A stretch of 64,000 nt of DNA from Roseibium denhamense (GCF_009711415.1 NZ_SMLZ01000110.1:1-64000); one strand, 5' to 3'; counted from the stretch's first letter, positions 1 to 10,424 are shown. Notes: generated by a model not told the origin, from the letters alone. Made by a program: numbers and translations.

Positions 1-8
1 CGCTCCGC

Positions 9-36
9 CGCTCCTGTGCCAAACGGGAGCGTTTTT
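9..36 (+). terminator. Rho-independent terminator of an upstream gene outside the window
   Basis: CGCTCC (9-14) pairs with GGAGCG (26-31) across an 11-nt loop and is followed directly by five T (32-36). This is a textbook terminator shape on the plus strand. It would end a transcript entering from the left, whose gene is not visible here. A second, weaker hairpin (CGCCG/CGGCG, roughly 44-78) follows and also ends in a short T run. Confidence 0.5.
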
Positions 37-225
37 GAACCAAACGCCGGAGGGAAACCTTACGGCGCTTTTGGTGCTGGCCGTAAACACTCCCCGTTCG
101 GCAGGCCCACCGGAACGTATCACCTTTTCAACAATCGAGCAGCGCCGCACAGGAAATGACATCAGCATCAACGCCCGCTGATCCCAGCGCCCGTAGCTTG
201 AACGTCACGCCCGTACGATTTTCCC

Positions 226-254
226 TTGACCTTGATTGCGGCCTTTGCCATAAC
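226..254 (+). promoter_or_regulatory. Probable sigma-70 promoter of the TetR gene
   Basis: TTGACC (226-231) resembles a -35 box and CATAAC (249-254) a -10 box, separated by exactly 17 bp. Transcription would start near 261, right where the palindromic operator begins, so a bound repressor would block initiation. The -10 matches the consensus at four of six positions. The assignment rests on sequence alone. Confidence 0.45.
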
Positions 255-260
255 CTCACC

Positions 261-281
261 CGAACCGTACGGTACGGTTCG
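261..281. promoter_or_regulatory. Palindromic operator, probably for the adjacent TetR regulator
   Basis: Two perfect 10-bp arms, CGAACCGTAC and GTACGGTTCG, flank a single central G. The site lies just downstream of the predicted promoter and 43 bp before the TetR start codon. TetR-family repressors typically bind such inverted repeats and often repress their own gene, so autoregulation is the simplest reading. A related core, CCGTACG, occurs at about 210-217. Confidence 0.6.
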
Positions 282-324
282 CCAAAGACATCAATAGCCC
301 GCCAGTCAGATCAAACAGTCTCAA

Positions 325-975
325 ATGCCCGCAGCCGCTTATGACATTGCCACCGCCCGCCCGGACGCCGCGCCCGAGTTTTCGCCGCGCCAGCAGGTGG
401 TTCTGCAACATGCGCTCAAGCTTCTGGTCGAAGGCGGCGAAAAGGCTTTGACCACGGCCGGGCTTGCCCGCACCGCCAGCTGCTCAAAGGAAAGCCTTTA
501 CAAGTGGTTCGGCGACCGGGACGGTCTGCTGGCGGCCGTGGTCGCCTATCAGGCGAGCCAGGTACAGTTTCCCTCTGAAAGCGGTGCAACGGCGGATCCG
601 GACACGTTCCGCGCCCATGTCACTGCCTTTGTGGAAGCCTTGCTCGGGGTTCTGTTTTCGGAAAGCTCGCTGGCGCTCAACCGGCTTTCCATCGGCCAGT
701 CCAACACCAATTCCAACAAGCTCGGCGAGCTTTTGCTGGTGCGCGGAAAGCACATGATCTCTTCGCGGGCGCGCACCATGCTGGAGACAGGGCGGCGGCA
801 TGCCCTCTTGAAATTCGACGATGCGGACGATGCCTACCAGGTGCTCTACGGCCTTGCTATCCGCGACGTCCATATCCGTCTTCTGCTGGGCGAAACCGCC
901 ACTGCAGAGGTGAACAATCACGCTGATCAGGCCGCCCGCGCGGTCGACCGATTTTACAGGCTGTTCGGCGCCTGA
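325..975 (+). CDS. TetR/AcrR family transcriptional regulator
   Basis: A 216-residue cytoplasmic DNA-binding protein. The N-terminal helix-turn-helix occupies about residues 43-62, with the family-typical LYKWFGDRDGLL at the end of the recognition helix. The C-terminal ligand and dimer domain (about 80-216) resembles the AefR-like subgroup, but the ligand cannot be read from sequence. A good promoter and a 21-bp operator palindrome lie directly upstream, suggesting autorepression. ilvC follows 99 bp downstream on the same strand, so the regulator could influence it, but no second copy of the operator was seen before ilvC. There is no clear Shine-Dalgarno before the ATG, so the start is only moderately certain. 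Confidence 0.88.
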   Translation: MPAAAYDIATARPDAAPEFSPRQQVVLQHALKLLVEGGEKALTTAGLARTASCSKESLYKWFGDRDGLLAAVVAYQASQVQFPSESGATADPDTFRAHVTAFVEALLGVLFSESSLALNRLSIGQSNTNSNKLGELLLVRGKHMISSRARTMLETGRRHALLKFDDADDAYQVLYGLAIRDVHIRLLLGETATAEVNNHADQAARAVDRFYRLFGA

Positions 976-2296
<1,321 letters not shown>

Positions 2297-2369
2297 CTTA
2301 TGACCGGTACAGCCGGAAAATCGAGGGTATTGGGTCAAGCCAGTTCCGCACTTGACCGGTCTCAGATAG

Positions 2370-2399
2370 AAGGCCCGGCTTTCTGAAGCCGGGCCTTTT
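2370..2399 (+). terminator. Rho-independent terminator of ilvC
   Basis: A perfect 12-bp stem, AAGGCCCGGCTT (2370-2381) with AAGCCGGGCCTT (2386-2397), encloses a TCTG loop and ends in TTTT. It lies about 280 bp after the ilvC stop, beyond the duplicated tail units. The rest of 2400-2542 shows no other feature and probably holds the promoter of the next gene. Confidence 0.85.
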
Positions 2400-2542
2400 G
2401 CCCATTCCGGCGCATGAAACGTTGACCGATCCGTTGCAATTTAATGTAAGTTTCCCCGCTGCCCCTAACATGGGAGAAACGGCTTCTCCCGTAAGGTTAG
2501 ATCGCAAGGTGAGCTGCAGACGAATTCCGGAGCCGAACTTTT

Positions 2543-3772
2543 ATGACATCCCTGCCCCTGTTTTCGGCGAACATGCTCCTTCTGTCGGTTTTCGCGATCT
2601 CATTCCTGGCGATCTCCTTTAGCGCCAGGCCGAACGGGCATTGGCGCAGCTGGGCTGTTGCAAACACGCTGATCACCCTTGCTTTGCTCGCTTTTGCAGG
2701 CCAGCAGAAGCTGCCGCTTGTGGTCGCCTATCTGCTGCCGAACATCCTGTTGCTGCTCGGATTGAGCTTTCATTTACAGGCCGCACGCAGTCTCAAACAA
2801 ACGCCGACACGTCCGAGCCTGCTGATCGCCCCGGCCATCATCTACGGGCTTGTGGCCGTGCCCGCCTTTATCTTGAACAACTACGCCCTCGCCTATACCG
2901 CCTCAAATGTGATCTTCGCCGGTATGTGCTGCTGGGTTGCCTGGACCTATGCAAGCCCCGCTTTCAACGGACTGATTTCCCGGATGGCGCTGATCCTTGC
3001 CTTCGGCATCATGGCGCTTGAGGGCGGTGTGCGCACCACCCACGGTCTCTTGGTCGACACCCCGTTCGGCCCGGGCCTGATTAACGATGGCACCACAAGC
3101 GTTTACCTGATGATCTCGCTCATCTTCGTTGCCCTGTCGGGCGCGTTTTCCATGGCCATCTCCTTCGAACAGATCGCCCAGCAGAACCAGGAAGAAGCAC
3201 GTCGGGATCCGTTGACCGGGACGTTCAACCGCCGCGAATTTCTCCGGCGATTGGAAGACCATCTCCGTCCGGCCTCGGACAGGAAATTTGGTCTGGTGCA
3301 ATTCGACTTAGACCATTTCAAGCAGGTCAACGACCGCTTCGGCCACGTCGCGGGTGACGAGGCATTGGTGAAGGTGTGCCAGGCGATCAAACACCATTTG
3401 CGCCAGAGCGACTGCTTTGCCCGGCTGGGCGGAGAGGAGTTTGGGGTGCTTTTGCCGAATGTGGACAGGGACGATGCTCTCAAGATTGCCGAACGCATCA
3501 GGGCGCTTGTCGCCAAGCAAAAATTTGCGTTTGCTCCCGACGACTTCCAGCTGACGATCTCTGGTGGCATGTATCACGGCAAGGGCGATGGGCTTACCCC
3601 GACCGATCTGGTGCGGATCGTCGACCAAGGGCTTTACCAGTCCAAGAATTCGGGCCGGAACCGGATCTCGCTGACCCTTCCGAAGAACGCGTCCGAACTG
3701 AGGGTCTTGCCCGCGCCTCAAACCGACAGGCAAGGCGGGTCCGCTAAAGGTGAGCTTCAATCAGCCGTGTAA
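2543..3772 (+). CDS. Membrane-bound GGDEF diguanylate cyclase
   Basis: A 409-residue protein that should make cyclic di-GMP from two GTP at the inner membrane. The N-terminal half (about 8-215) is hydrophobic, with six or seven transmembrane helices and no recognised sensory domain. The cytoplasmic GGDEF domain starts near RRDPLTGTFNRREF (about 225). The active-site motif is GGEEF (about 296-300), consistent with an active enzyme. RQSD lies five residues before it and matches the RxxD product-inhibition site. GGAG precedes the ATG. The 3' end overlaps the convergent carboxypeptidase gene by 29 bp. Confidence 0.93.
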   Translation: MTSLPLFSANMLLLSVFAISFLAISFSARPNGHWRSWAVANTLITLALLAFAGQQKLPLVVAYLLPNILLLLGLSFHLQAARSLKQTPTRPSLLIAPAIIYGLVAVPAFILNNYALAYTASNVIFAGMCCWVAWTYASPAFNGLISRMALILAFGIMALEGGVRTTHGLLVDTPFGPGLINDGTTSVYLMISLIFVALSGAFSMAISFEQIAQQNQEEARRDPLTGTFNRREFLRRLEDHLRPASDRKFGLVQFDLDHFKQVNDRFGHVAGDEALVKVCQAIKHHLRQSDCFARLGGEEFGVLLPNVDRDDALKIAERIRALVAKQKFAFAPDDFQLTISGGMYHGKGDGLTPTDLVRIVDQGLYQSKNSGRNRISLTLPKNASELRVLPAPQTDRQGGSAKGELQSAV

Positions 3773-4643
3773 CTTCCGCATCCCGCGCCGTTTCACTGGC
3801 ACCGCCCATGACAACAACGATCAACTGCTTGCCGCCGCGGTTTGCGGTGGCCACCAGATTGTATCCGGACATGCGGATATAGCCGGTTTTCAGGCCATCG
3901 ACCCCTTGCACCTTGCCCAAGAGGTTATTCGTCGCCCGAAAAGTCCGGCCATTGTAAACGAATGACCGGGCCCGGTAGTAACTCGCATATTGCGGGAACC
4001 GGCGCTTCAAGGCCAGGCCCAGCTTGGCCATGTCCCGCGCGGTGGTGACCTGTGCGGGATCCGGAAGGCCGGTGGCATTGACAAACCGCGTCCGGCTGAG
4101 GCCGAGAGACCGGGCTTTCTGGGTCATCTGCCGGGCGAAAGCCGCCTCGCTTCCAGCAAGATTTTCAGCAACTGCAACACCGACATCATTTGCCGACTTG
4201 ACTGCCAATGCGCGGGCCGCCTGCTCGACGGTGATTGTTGTGCCAGCCTTTAAACCGATCTTGGCCGGCGGTTGCGAGGCCGCATTGGCAGACACCTCAA
4301 GCGGAGACGACAGGGAGTATCGCCCGCTGGAGACCGCCTCAAACAGCATGTAGAGCGTCATCATCTTGGTCAGTGAGGCCGGAAAGCGGGGCGCATCCGC
4401 TGAAACGGCGTACAGCTCCGCCCCCGTCGAAGCGTTCAAGACAAGCGCTGAAAACCCGCGCTCCTGTGCTGTTGACGGTGCAAACCCGGCAACAGGCAGG
4501 GAAACGGTCTGGACGGTTGGAGAAGTCGGAACCGCACCTTGAGAACCCGGCGGTTGTGCGGTTTGGCACGCCGTCAGCAATAGGGCGAGACCGGTGATCG
4601 CCGCCTTCGCAGCCCGGGCTTTCAGGAACATTTTCGATCTCAC
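3744..4643 (-). CDS. D-alanyl-D-alanine carboxypeptidase, S11 family, lipoprotein
   Basis: A penicillin-binding protein of the PBP5/6 (DacA-like) class that trims the terminal D-Ala of peptidoglycan stem peptides. The catalytic triad of motifs is present: SLTK (Ser90, Lys93), SAN within VKSANDVGVA, and KTG within DGLKTGYI. The N-terminus has a lipobox, LLTAC (Cys26), so the enzyme is probably lipid-anchored rather than held by the C-terminal amphipathic helix usual for PBP5. The C-terminal PBP5 domain is also missing, giving only 299 residues. The first codon is GTG; an in-frame ATG four codons later (4631) is an equally good start. The gene is convergent with, and overlaps, the diguanylate cyclase gene. 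Confidence 0.9.
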   Translation of the reverse strand: MRSKMFLKARAAKAAITGLALLLTACQTAQPPGSQGAVPTSPTVQTVSLPVAGFAPSTAQERGFSALVLNASTGAELYAVSADAPRFPASLTKMMTLYMLFEAVSSGRYSLSSPLEVSANAASQPPAKIGLKAGTTITVEQAARALAVKSANDVGVAVAENLAGSEAAFARQMTQKARSLGLSRTRFVNATGLPDPAQVTTARDMAKLGLALKRRFPQYASYYRARSFVYNGRTFRATNNLLGKVQGVDGLKTGYIRMSGYNLVATANRGGKQLIVVVMGGASETARDAEVTRLIEAHL

Positions 4644-4659
4644 GGCCGATCACACCCGT

Positions 4660-5421
4660 TTATGGTTTCAAGCGGTACCCGGTTTTAAAGATCCAATGGA
4701 TAACTGCCAAGGATCCGGCCAGAAAAATCATTGTCATCAGCAGAGAAAGCCACAGGCTGACATCTGCAGATCCATAGAAGCTCCAACGGAAACCGGAGAT
4801 CAGATAGACGACCGGATTGGCCAGCGTCACCGTTTGCCAGAACTCCGGCAGCATGTTGATCGAATAAAAGCTTCCCCCAAGAAAGGCGAGCGGTGTCACG
4901 ATCAACAACGGAACGAACTGGAGCTTTTCAAAATTGTCGGCCCAAATCCCGATAATGAAGCCCAGTAGCGCAAACGTGACCGCTGTCAGGATGAAAAACA
5001 AAGCCATAAAGACCGGATGCTGGATCTGCAGATCAACGAAGAAGTTCGCGGTTCCGAGAATGATCAGGCCAACAACAATCGACTTGGTGGCCGCAGCGCC
5101 GACATAAGCGATGGTGATTTCGAAAAACGACACGGGCGCCGACAGCACTTCGAAAATGGTGCCGGTGAACCTTGGAAAATAGATCCCGAAGGACGCATTC
5201 GACAGGCTTTGCGTCATCAGCGAGAGCATGATGAGGCCGGGCACGATAAATGCGCCGTAGCTGACCCCGTCCACCTCTGTGATCCGGGACCCGATAGCCG
5301 CCCCGAAGACGACAAAGTACAGGACCGTTGAGATGACCGGAGAAATAACGCTCTGGAATATGGTCCGTTTCGTGCGGGCCATTTCAGCGATATAGATTGA
5401 CTTGATTGCTTGAAAATTCAT
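4660..5421 (-). CDS. ABC-2 type transporter permease
   Basis: A 253-residue inner-membrane protein with about six transmembrane helices and the ABC-2 (YadH-like) architecture. A short cytoplasmic N-terminus carrying [16 protein letters not shown] precedes the first helix, and a final helix lies near the C-terminus. It pairs with the ATPase encoded at 5921-6859; the GNAT gene between them is separated from this start by only 5 bp, so all three should be co-transcribed. The transported substrate cannot be deduced. Exporters of this subclass often move drugs, lipids or polysaccharides, but that is only family knowledge. Confidence 0.9.
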   Translation of the reverse strand: MNFQAIKSIYIAEMARTKRTIFQSVISPVISTVLYFVVFGAAIGSRITEVDGVSYGAFIVPGLIMLSLMTQSLSNASFGIYFPRFTGTIFEVLSAPVSFFEITIAYVGAAATKSIVVGLIILGTANFFVDLQIQHPVFMALFFILTAVTFALLGFIIGIWADNFEKLQFVPLLIVTPLAFLGGSFYSINMLPEFWQTVTLANPVVYLISGFRWSFYGSADVSLWLSLLMTMIFLAGSLAVIHWIFKTGYRLKP

Positions 5422-5426
5422 GGTCT

Positions 5427-5924
5427 TTACCGTGCCTGCCGCGCATCTTGTGCAGTCTGCAATTCCAGTTCCATCCGCGGTATGAACCGTCCGGGAATTG
5501 ACCCGGACGGACTTTTGCCGACCGTCTTGAACCCCATTCGGGCGTAGAACGGTTCGGCGAATGGGTCCGCATCAAGACCGATGCGTGACAGCCCGAGTTC
5601 GCGGGCCCGTTCCAGCAGTACGTCGAACAACATGCGGCCCAGGCCCTGCCCTTTCAACTCCGGTGCAACGAAGCAAGTTTCCAGTTCGCCGGACTCGCTG
5701 CTTTCCTCAACTGACAGGCGAATGCAGCCGGCAGGCCGGGTTCCTTCGGTTTCCGCAACCCAGAAGTCATGGGTCAGGATCCACTCATCGCGCACGGTCA
5801 GTTCTTCAACGCACATCTGAACGAACGCGTCCGCATATCCATTGGATTTTTTTGACCTCAGGCTGAGAGCCGTTAGGGCCGCCTTATCGTCCCGTTTTGC
5901 TTTGCGGATCTGAATATCACTCAT
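5427..5924 (-). CDS. GNAT family N-acetyltransferase
   Basis: A 165-residue single-domain acetyltransferase. The acetyl-CoA pyrophosphate loop is visible as [12 protein letters not shown] (about residues 90-101), followed by the C-terminal motif [13 protein letters not shown]. Its ATG overlaps the stop codon of the upstream ABC ATPase (ATGA), and its end lies 5 bp before the ABC permease start. It is therefore translationally coupled inside an ABC exporter operon, which hints that it may modify the exported compound or confer self-protection. That role is inferred from position only. Confidence 0.88.
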   Translation of the reverse strand: MSDIQIRKAKRDDKAALTALSLRSKKSNGYADAFVQMCVEELTVRDEWILTHDFWVAETEGTRPAGCIRLSVEESSESGELETCFVAPELKGQGLGRMLFDVLLERARELGLSRIGLDADPFAEPFYARMGFKTVGKSPSGSIPGRFIPRMELELQTAQDARQAR

Positions 5925-6859
5925 AAGCCGGAGGCCTCTCCGTTCCTGACCAGATCAACGAAGATATCCTCCAGGGAGGACTGGTCCGTCTGAAGGTCCT
6001 GGAAGCGGATGCCAGCTGCCGCCAGCGCCGACATCAAGGAGGTGATCCCCGTCCGCTCCGCTTGTGTGTCATAGGCGTAGGTCAAAAAGTGTTTGTCCTC
6101 TGACAGCGTGAGGTCGAACTCGGCCAGAGACCCGGGGATCTCTGCCAGCGGCTCCGCCAATGTCAATGTCAGAACTTTGCGCCCGAGTTTCCGCATCAAC
6201 TCGGTCTTGTTTTCAACGAGAATGATTTCGCCCTTGTTGATCACCCCGACACGGTCCGCCATTTCCTCGGCTTCCTCGATGTAGTGGGTCGTCAGAATGA
6301 TCGTGACACCCGTATCGCGAAGCCTGCCGACAATGCGCCACATGTCGTGCCGCAGCTCCACATCCACACCTGCGGTCGGCTCGTCCAGAAACAGGATCTG
6401 CGGTTCATGGGCCAGTGCCTTTGCGACCAGAAGGCGCCGTTTCATACCACCTGATAGAGCCATGATCTGACTGGTGCGTTTTTCATACAGCGTGAGATCC
6501 TTCAGGATCGCATCGATCTTGGACCGGTCGGGCCGCAATCCAAACAAACCCCGGCTGAAAGCAACTGAGTCGCCAACGATCTCGAACGGAGCTGTTGGCA
6601 TCTCTTGCGGAACAAGCCCGATCAGCTGACGGGCTTTCCGGAAATCGGACTGAATATCAAATCCACCGACAGTGACGGTCCCCGATGTCGGCTTCACCAG
6701 ACCGCAAATAGCACTGATCAAGGTTGTCTTGCCCGCGCCATTCGGACCCAGCAGGGCAAACACTTCGCCTTTTTGAATGTCCAGAGAAACAGATTTGAGA
6801 GCCTGAAAACCACCTTCGTAGGTCTTTTCCAGCTGACGCACGGATAAAATCGGAGCCAT
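5921..6859 (-). CDS. ABC transporter ATP-binding protein
   Basis: A 312-residue ATPase that powers the ABC-2 permease at 4660-5421. Walker A is GPNGAGKTT (about 39-47), the ABC signature is [15 protein letters not shown], Walker B is [12 protein letters not shown], and the switch His lies in TTHYIEEAE. The protein continues about 80 residues beyond the core into a C-terminal extension typical of YadG/CcmA-like drug and polysaccharide exporter ATPases. It is the first gene of a three-gene minus-strand operon. It starts at an ATG; the 204 bp before the divergent pirin gene must hold both promoters. Confidence 0.93.
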   Translation of the reverse strand: MAPILSVRQLEKTYEGGFQALKSVSLDIQKGEVFALLGPNGAGKTTLISAICGLVKPTSGTVTVGGFDIQSDFRKARQLIGLVPQEMPTAPFEIVGDSVAFSRGLFGLRPDRSKIDAILKDLTLYEKRTSQIMALSGGMKRRLLVAKALAHEPQILFLDEPTAGVDVELRHDMWRIVGRLRDTGVTIILTTHYIEEAEEMADRVGVINKGEIILVENKTELMRKLGRKVLTLTLAEPLAEIPGSLAEFDLTLSEDKHFLTYAYDTQAERTGITSLMSALAAAGIRFQDLQTDQSSLEDIFVDLVRNGEASGL

Positions 6860-7063
6860 TACACTTTACTGCAAAATGAGAAGAGGCGGCTTGCTTGCCG
6901 GGGACACGCAACCTTGCACGCGAAGCTGGCGCCTGCAAGAGGCTGCCAATGCACGCGCTTGACTGTTTCCAGATGGTAAACACTCCGTCTGCGCGCAAGG
7001 GCCTGTGTTTTGCGAACCGAAGATCTAGATCTGATAACACGAGCCAGTCAGGGAGCGACCACG

Positions 7064-7966
7064 ATGTCCATCCGTCCAGTTACACATATCGGCAAGACGC
7101 AGCCAACGCTTGAGGGTGCAGGCGTAAAGCTTGAGCGGGTCTTCGGGTTCCAGGATCCGGAGATGCTCGATCCGTTTCTCATGATGGACGATTTCCGGAA
7201 CGAGCGGCCTGAAGACTACCTGGCAGGCTTTCCCTGGCATCCGCATAGGGGCATCGAGACCATCACTTATGTCTTGGCCGGCACCGTTGAACATGGTGAC
7301 AGCCTCGGGAACCGGGGCACACTGGGCGCGGGCTCCGTGCAATGGATGACAGCCGGGCGCGGGATCATGCATCAGGAAATGCCAAAAGGGGACGAAACCG
7401 GCCGCATGCATGGGTTTCAGCTCTGGGCCAATCTGCCGTCCTCATTGAAGATGACCGAACCCCGTTATCAGGACATTGAGGGTAAGGATATTCCGGCCGT
7501 GACCGACGATGACGGCACCTCGGCACGCGTGATCATTGGTGATTTCTGGGGGCAAAAAGGCCCGGTCGACGGTATCGCAGCCGATCCGCAATATCTGGAC
7601 ATCCACGTTCCGGCCGGAAAGAAGAAACGTTTCAAGGTCGACACATACAAGCAGACCTTCGCCTATGTTTTCGAAGGATCGGGAACCTTCGAGGGCGCCT
7701 CTGATCCTTTCGGCGTCTTGACCGAAAAAGAATTTGGCGGCGAAGAATTGAAAATCCGCGATCAGACCGGAGACAGGACCCTCGTTATCTTCGGCACAGG
7801 CGACGAGATCGTGGTCCAGGCCGGTGATCACGGGATCCGGTTTCTGCTTGTTTCCGGCGCGCCAATCAAGGAACCGGTGGCCTGGCACGGCCCAATTGTC
7901 ATGAACACACGGCAAGAGCTGACGCAGGCAATCAATGAACTGCAGAACGGAACGTTCATTCGCTGA
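7064..7966 (+). CDS. Pirin family protein
   Basis: A bicupin, metal-binding cytoplasmic protein of 300 residues. The pirin metal-ligand motifs are intact: WHPHRGIETITY supplies two His, and MHQE supplies the third His and a Glu. Some bacterial pirins act as quercetinases or bind metabolic enzymes; which applies here is unknown. The ATG at 7064 is preceded by GGGAG with proper spacing, so the in-frame codons back to 7010 are unlikely to be used. It is divergent from the ABC operon. Confidence 0.93.
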   Translation: MSIRPVTHIGKTQPTLEGAGVKLERVFGFQDPEMLDPFLMMDDFRNERPEDYLAGFPWHPHRGIETITYVLAGTVEHGDSLGNRGTLGAGSVQWMTAGRGIMHQEMPKGDETGRMHGFQLWANLPSSLKMTEPRYQDIEGKDIPAVTDDDGTSARVIIGDFWGQKGPVDGIAADPQYLDIHVPAGKKKRFKVDTYKQTFAYVFEGSGTFEGASDPFGVLTEKEFGGEELKIRDQTGDRTLVIFGTGDEIVVQAGDHGIRFLLVSGAPIKEPVAWHGPIVMNTRQELTQAINELQNGTFIR

Positions 7967-8079
7967 CGGCGCCGCCTTGTCAGCTTCATAAACACCCGGT
8001 ACGGCTGTCCAGCCCGCATACTCATTATCGAGTAGTCGTGCGCTTTTAGTACCCTCGACGCTTGCATGATTGGACAGCC

Positions 8080-9249
8080 ATGCCATTGAAACTCCGCCGC
8101 GCGCTCCGTTCCGACGCCGAGGCGCTCACGGATATCATGCAACGGTCCAAGGCTTCCTGGGGATACACTCCGGAGCAAGCCGCGCTGATCAAACAACATG
8201 ATCACGTCACACGTGACCAAATTGCCGGACAGCATGTCATAGTCGCCGAACGCGACGGGCAGCCGGTTGCATATTTGGCTGTCGAGCCGATGGACGCTGA
8301 AACGCTTCTGATCGACCACATCTTCGTCTGTCCGGATCATCAAGGAAACGGCCTCGGCAAATTGCTGCTCTTGCGCGCCGAAGACCATGCCCGCCAGCAC
8401 CGCCTGTCCCGGCTTTACCTGATCAGCGATGTTCACGCAGGCAGCTTCTACGAAAAGCATGGATTTGAAACCGTCGGCACAATCCCGAGCAAGCTGGTGC
8501 CCGGCCATTTCGCACCGGAAATGGAAAAGCGATTAAAGCCCAATGTGCATGAGCTGCAGGATCTGTCGCTTACCGTTTCAGAGGATGGGTGGGCGTTTGA
8601 AACGCAAAACAAGGCAGAGATCGACACCTATTTCAAAGCAGCGCAACAACGTATCCCGTTGCTTTGGAATGGCCGCACCCTGAAGCTGACCGGTTATGCG
8701 TTCGCCGATGGCCGTTTTCACGGGACCTGCACCGAGTGCTCCTATGCTGCTTTTTTGACCTGGCGTGATTGGGGAGCACCGGATCTGACCACCCACAATC
8801 TGTTCGGATCCGCGATCTTGAGGTCAAAGGAAGGCCACTTGCTGTTCGGTGTCATGTCGGAACGGACCGCAACTGCCGGACAGATTTATCCTCCGGGTGG
8901 AAATCTGGATCCGGACGATGTGACCGCGGGCGGATCGGTCGATGTTAGAGGAGCAATCTACCGGGAACTGCAAGAGGAAACGGGCCTTCAGAGAAACGAT
9001 GTTGTTCCGGGCAGTCTTCTGGTCGCCTTTGACGGTCCGCGTATATCGATTGCCCAAGTGTTTGACATCCACCGCCCGGCAGACGAGCTGCGGACGTCGA
9101 TCCTGACCCATTCCGAGGCCAGCGAAGAACAAGAACTATCCGACGTCAGAATCATCCGGTCTCCAGCTGACTTAAACGATCCTGCGATCGTTCCCTATGC
9201 TCGCTATTGCGCCTTGCATCTCCTTGAAAAGGCCTCAGCCAAAGCATGA
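8080..9249 (+). CDS. GNAT-Nudix fusion protein
   Basis: A 389-residue protein with two domains. Residues about 1-150 are a GNAT acetyltransferase, with the CoA loop HQGNGLGKLLL and the ending SFYEKHGFETVG. Residues about 200-385 resemble a Nudix hydrolase, with REL-QEETGL as the core of the Nudix box. The box is degenerate: the conserved Glu eight residues before RE is Val, and extra residues separate it from the upstream GG. Catalysis by the Nudix part is therefore uncertain. The ATG at 8080 is preferred over a TTG at 8062 because GNAT homology begins immediately after it. The gene is bounded by its own intergenic regions, so it probably stands alone. Confidence 0.82.
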   Translation: MPLKLRRALRSDAEALTDIMQRSKASWGYTPEQAALIKQHDHVTRDQIAGQHVIVAERDGQPVAYLAVEPMDAETLLIDHIFVCPDHQGNGLGKLLLLRAEDHARQHRLSRLYLISDVHAGSFYEKHGFETVGTIPSKLVPGHFAPEMEKRLKPNVHELQDLSLTVSEDGWAFETQNKAEIDTYFKAAQQRIPLLWNGRTLKLTGYAFADGRFHGTCTECSYAAFLTWRDWGAPDLTTHNLFGSAILRSKEGHLLFGVMSERTATAGQIYPPGGNLDPDDVTAGGSVDVRGAIYRELQEETGLQRNDVVPGSLLVAFDGPRISIAQVFDIHRPADELRTSILTHSEASEEQELSDVRIIRSPADLNDPAIVPYARYCALHLLEKASAKA

Positions 9250-9379
9250 GCAGAGCCGCCGGAGAGAAAGATTTTGTTCACCAAAAATCAGCACTTACCA
9301 CTGGCGGGACGATTGGATAAATGCAAAAGTCCGGTCACTTTTTGGCTGCACTTGCAATCTCAACTGGGAGAATAAACGG

Positions 9380-10291
9380 ATGGGCCGTCGCTACGCGATC
9401 TTGGATGTCTTTACGAACAAATCCCTTGCTGGCAATCCGCTGGCGGTTGTTCTGGATTCTGAAGGTCTGAGCGACGAGCAAATGCAGAAGATCGCCGGCG
9501 AGTTCAACTTGTCGGAAACCGTCTTCGTCTTCCCAGCGGAAAACCCTGGCCATTCGGCGAATATGCGCATCTACACGCCCAAAATGGAACTGCCCTTTGC
9601 CGGACACCCGACGGTCGGGACGGCGATTTTGACGGCGATGGAGCGGTTTGGCGACATCACCGGCGAACAGGATGCCGTTGTGGTGTTGAAACAGAATATC
9701 GGTGCTGTCCGGTGCGCGGTTATCCTGCGCGAAAACGCTGCTGCCTTTGCCGAATTCGATGTCCCGAAGCTCCCCGAACCGGCCGGTCCGACCCACAATG
9801 TCGAACTCATCGCAGCCGCCCTTGATCTGGAGCCCTCCGATATCGGTTTTGAGAACCACGCGCCCTCCAGTTTCCAGGTAGGGCCCCCTTTCACGTTCGT
9901 GCCCGTGCGGGATCTCAACGCCTTGTCCCGGGCCAAGCCGGTCATGTCCCGGTGGAAAAGCGGCTTTGGCAAGCACAGCCACAGCGATGCATATGTCTAT
10001 TGCCGCGAAACCCGCTCCCATGACAGCGCATTTCATGCGCGTCTGTTCGCACCGGAAATGGGGATCATGGAAGACCCGGCAACCGGTTCTGCGGCCGCAG
10101 CCTTTGCCGGTGTCGTCGATTATTACGACGATCTTCCGAACGGAACGCATCATATCCGGATCGAACAGGGGTTCGAAATGGGCCGGCCGTCCCTGATCGA
10201 CCTTGAGATCGACATGACGGGCGGGAAGATGCATGCGGTGCGCATCGGCGGGCAGGCGACTCTCGTCGCCCGTGGAGAGCTGTTCGTTTAA
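9380..10291 (+). CDS. PhzF family isomerase/epimerase
   Basis: A 303-residue member of the PhzF (diaminopimelate-epimerase-like) family, which forms a two-lobed cytoplasmic enzyme. The N-terminal lobe carries the family segments FTNKSLAGNPLAVVLD and FNLSETVF, the latter with the catalytic Glu. The second lobe has MEDPATGSAAAA, the signature loop of PhzF proteins. No phenazine genes are nearby, so a role in phenazine synthesis is unlikely and the substrate is unknown. The ATG at 9380 has GGGAG upstream; the longer reading frame to 9197 overlaps the previous gene and lacks homology. Confidence 0.9.
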   Translation: MGRRYAILDVFTNKSLAGNPLAVVLDSEGLSDEQMQKIAGEFNLSETVFVFPAENPGHSANMRIYTPKMELPFAGHPTVGTAILTAMERFGDITGEQDAVVVLKQNIGAVRCAVILRENAAAFAEFDVPKLPEPAGPTHNVELIAAALDLEPSDIGFENHAPSSFQVGPPFTFVPVRDLNALSRAKPVMSRWKSGFGKHSHSDAYVYCRETRSHDSAFHARLFAPEMGIMEDPATGSAAAAFAGVVDYYDDLPNGTHHIRIEQGFEMGRPSLIDLEIDMTGGKMHAVRIGGQATLVARGELFV

Positions 10292-10363
10292 CGACTGCGC
10301 AAGATGGGGTTGCTTGCGCATGACAACTCCAGCGTTGATTGGAGCTGATTAGCCCGGCTGCAC

Positions 10364-10392
10364 AAAAAAGAACCCGGCCTTAGACCGGGTTC
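10364..10392 (-). terminator. Rho-independent terminator of the solute-binding protein gene
   Basis: The stem GAACCCGG (10370-10377) with CCGGGTTC (10385-10392) has a 7-nt loop. Read on the minus strand it is followed by six T (10369-10364), placing it about 35 bp after the stop codon of the minus-strand gene. Confidence 0.8.
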
Positions 10393-10424
10393 AATGCAGT
10401 GTCCGATATTTTTGGTAAGCAAAC

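Noticed and set aside
156-344. 62-codon frame before the TetR gene
   Set aside because: It runs through the promoter and operator and into the TetR gene in another frame, with no ribosome site and no similarity.
8062-8079. TTG start adding six residues to the GNAT-Nudix protein
   Set aside because: Similarity to GNAT proteins begins right at the ATG at 8080, and the TTG has no better ribosome site.
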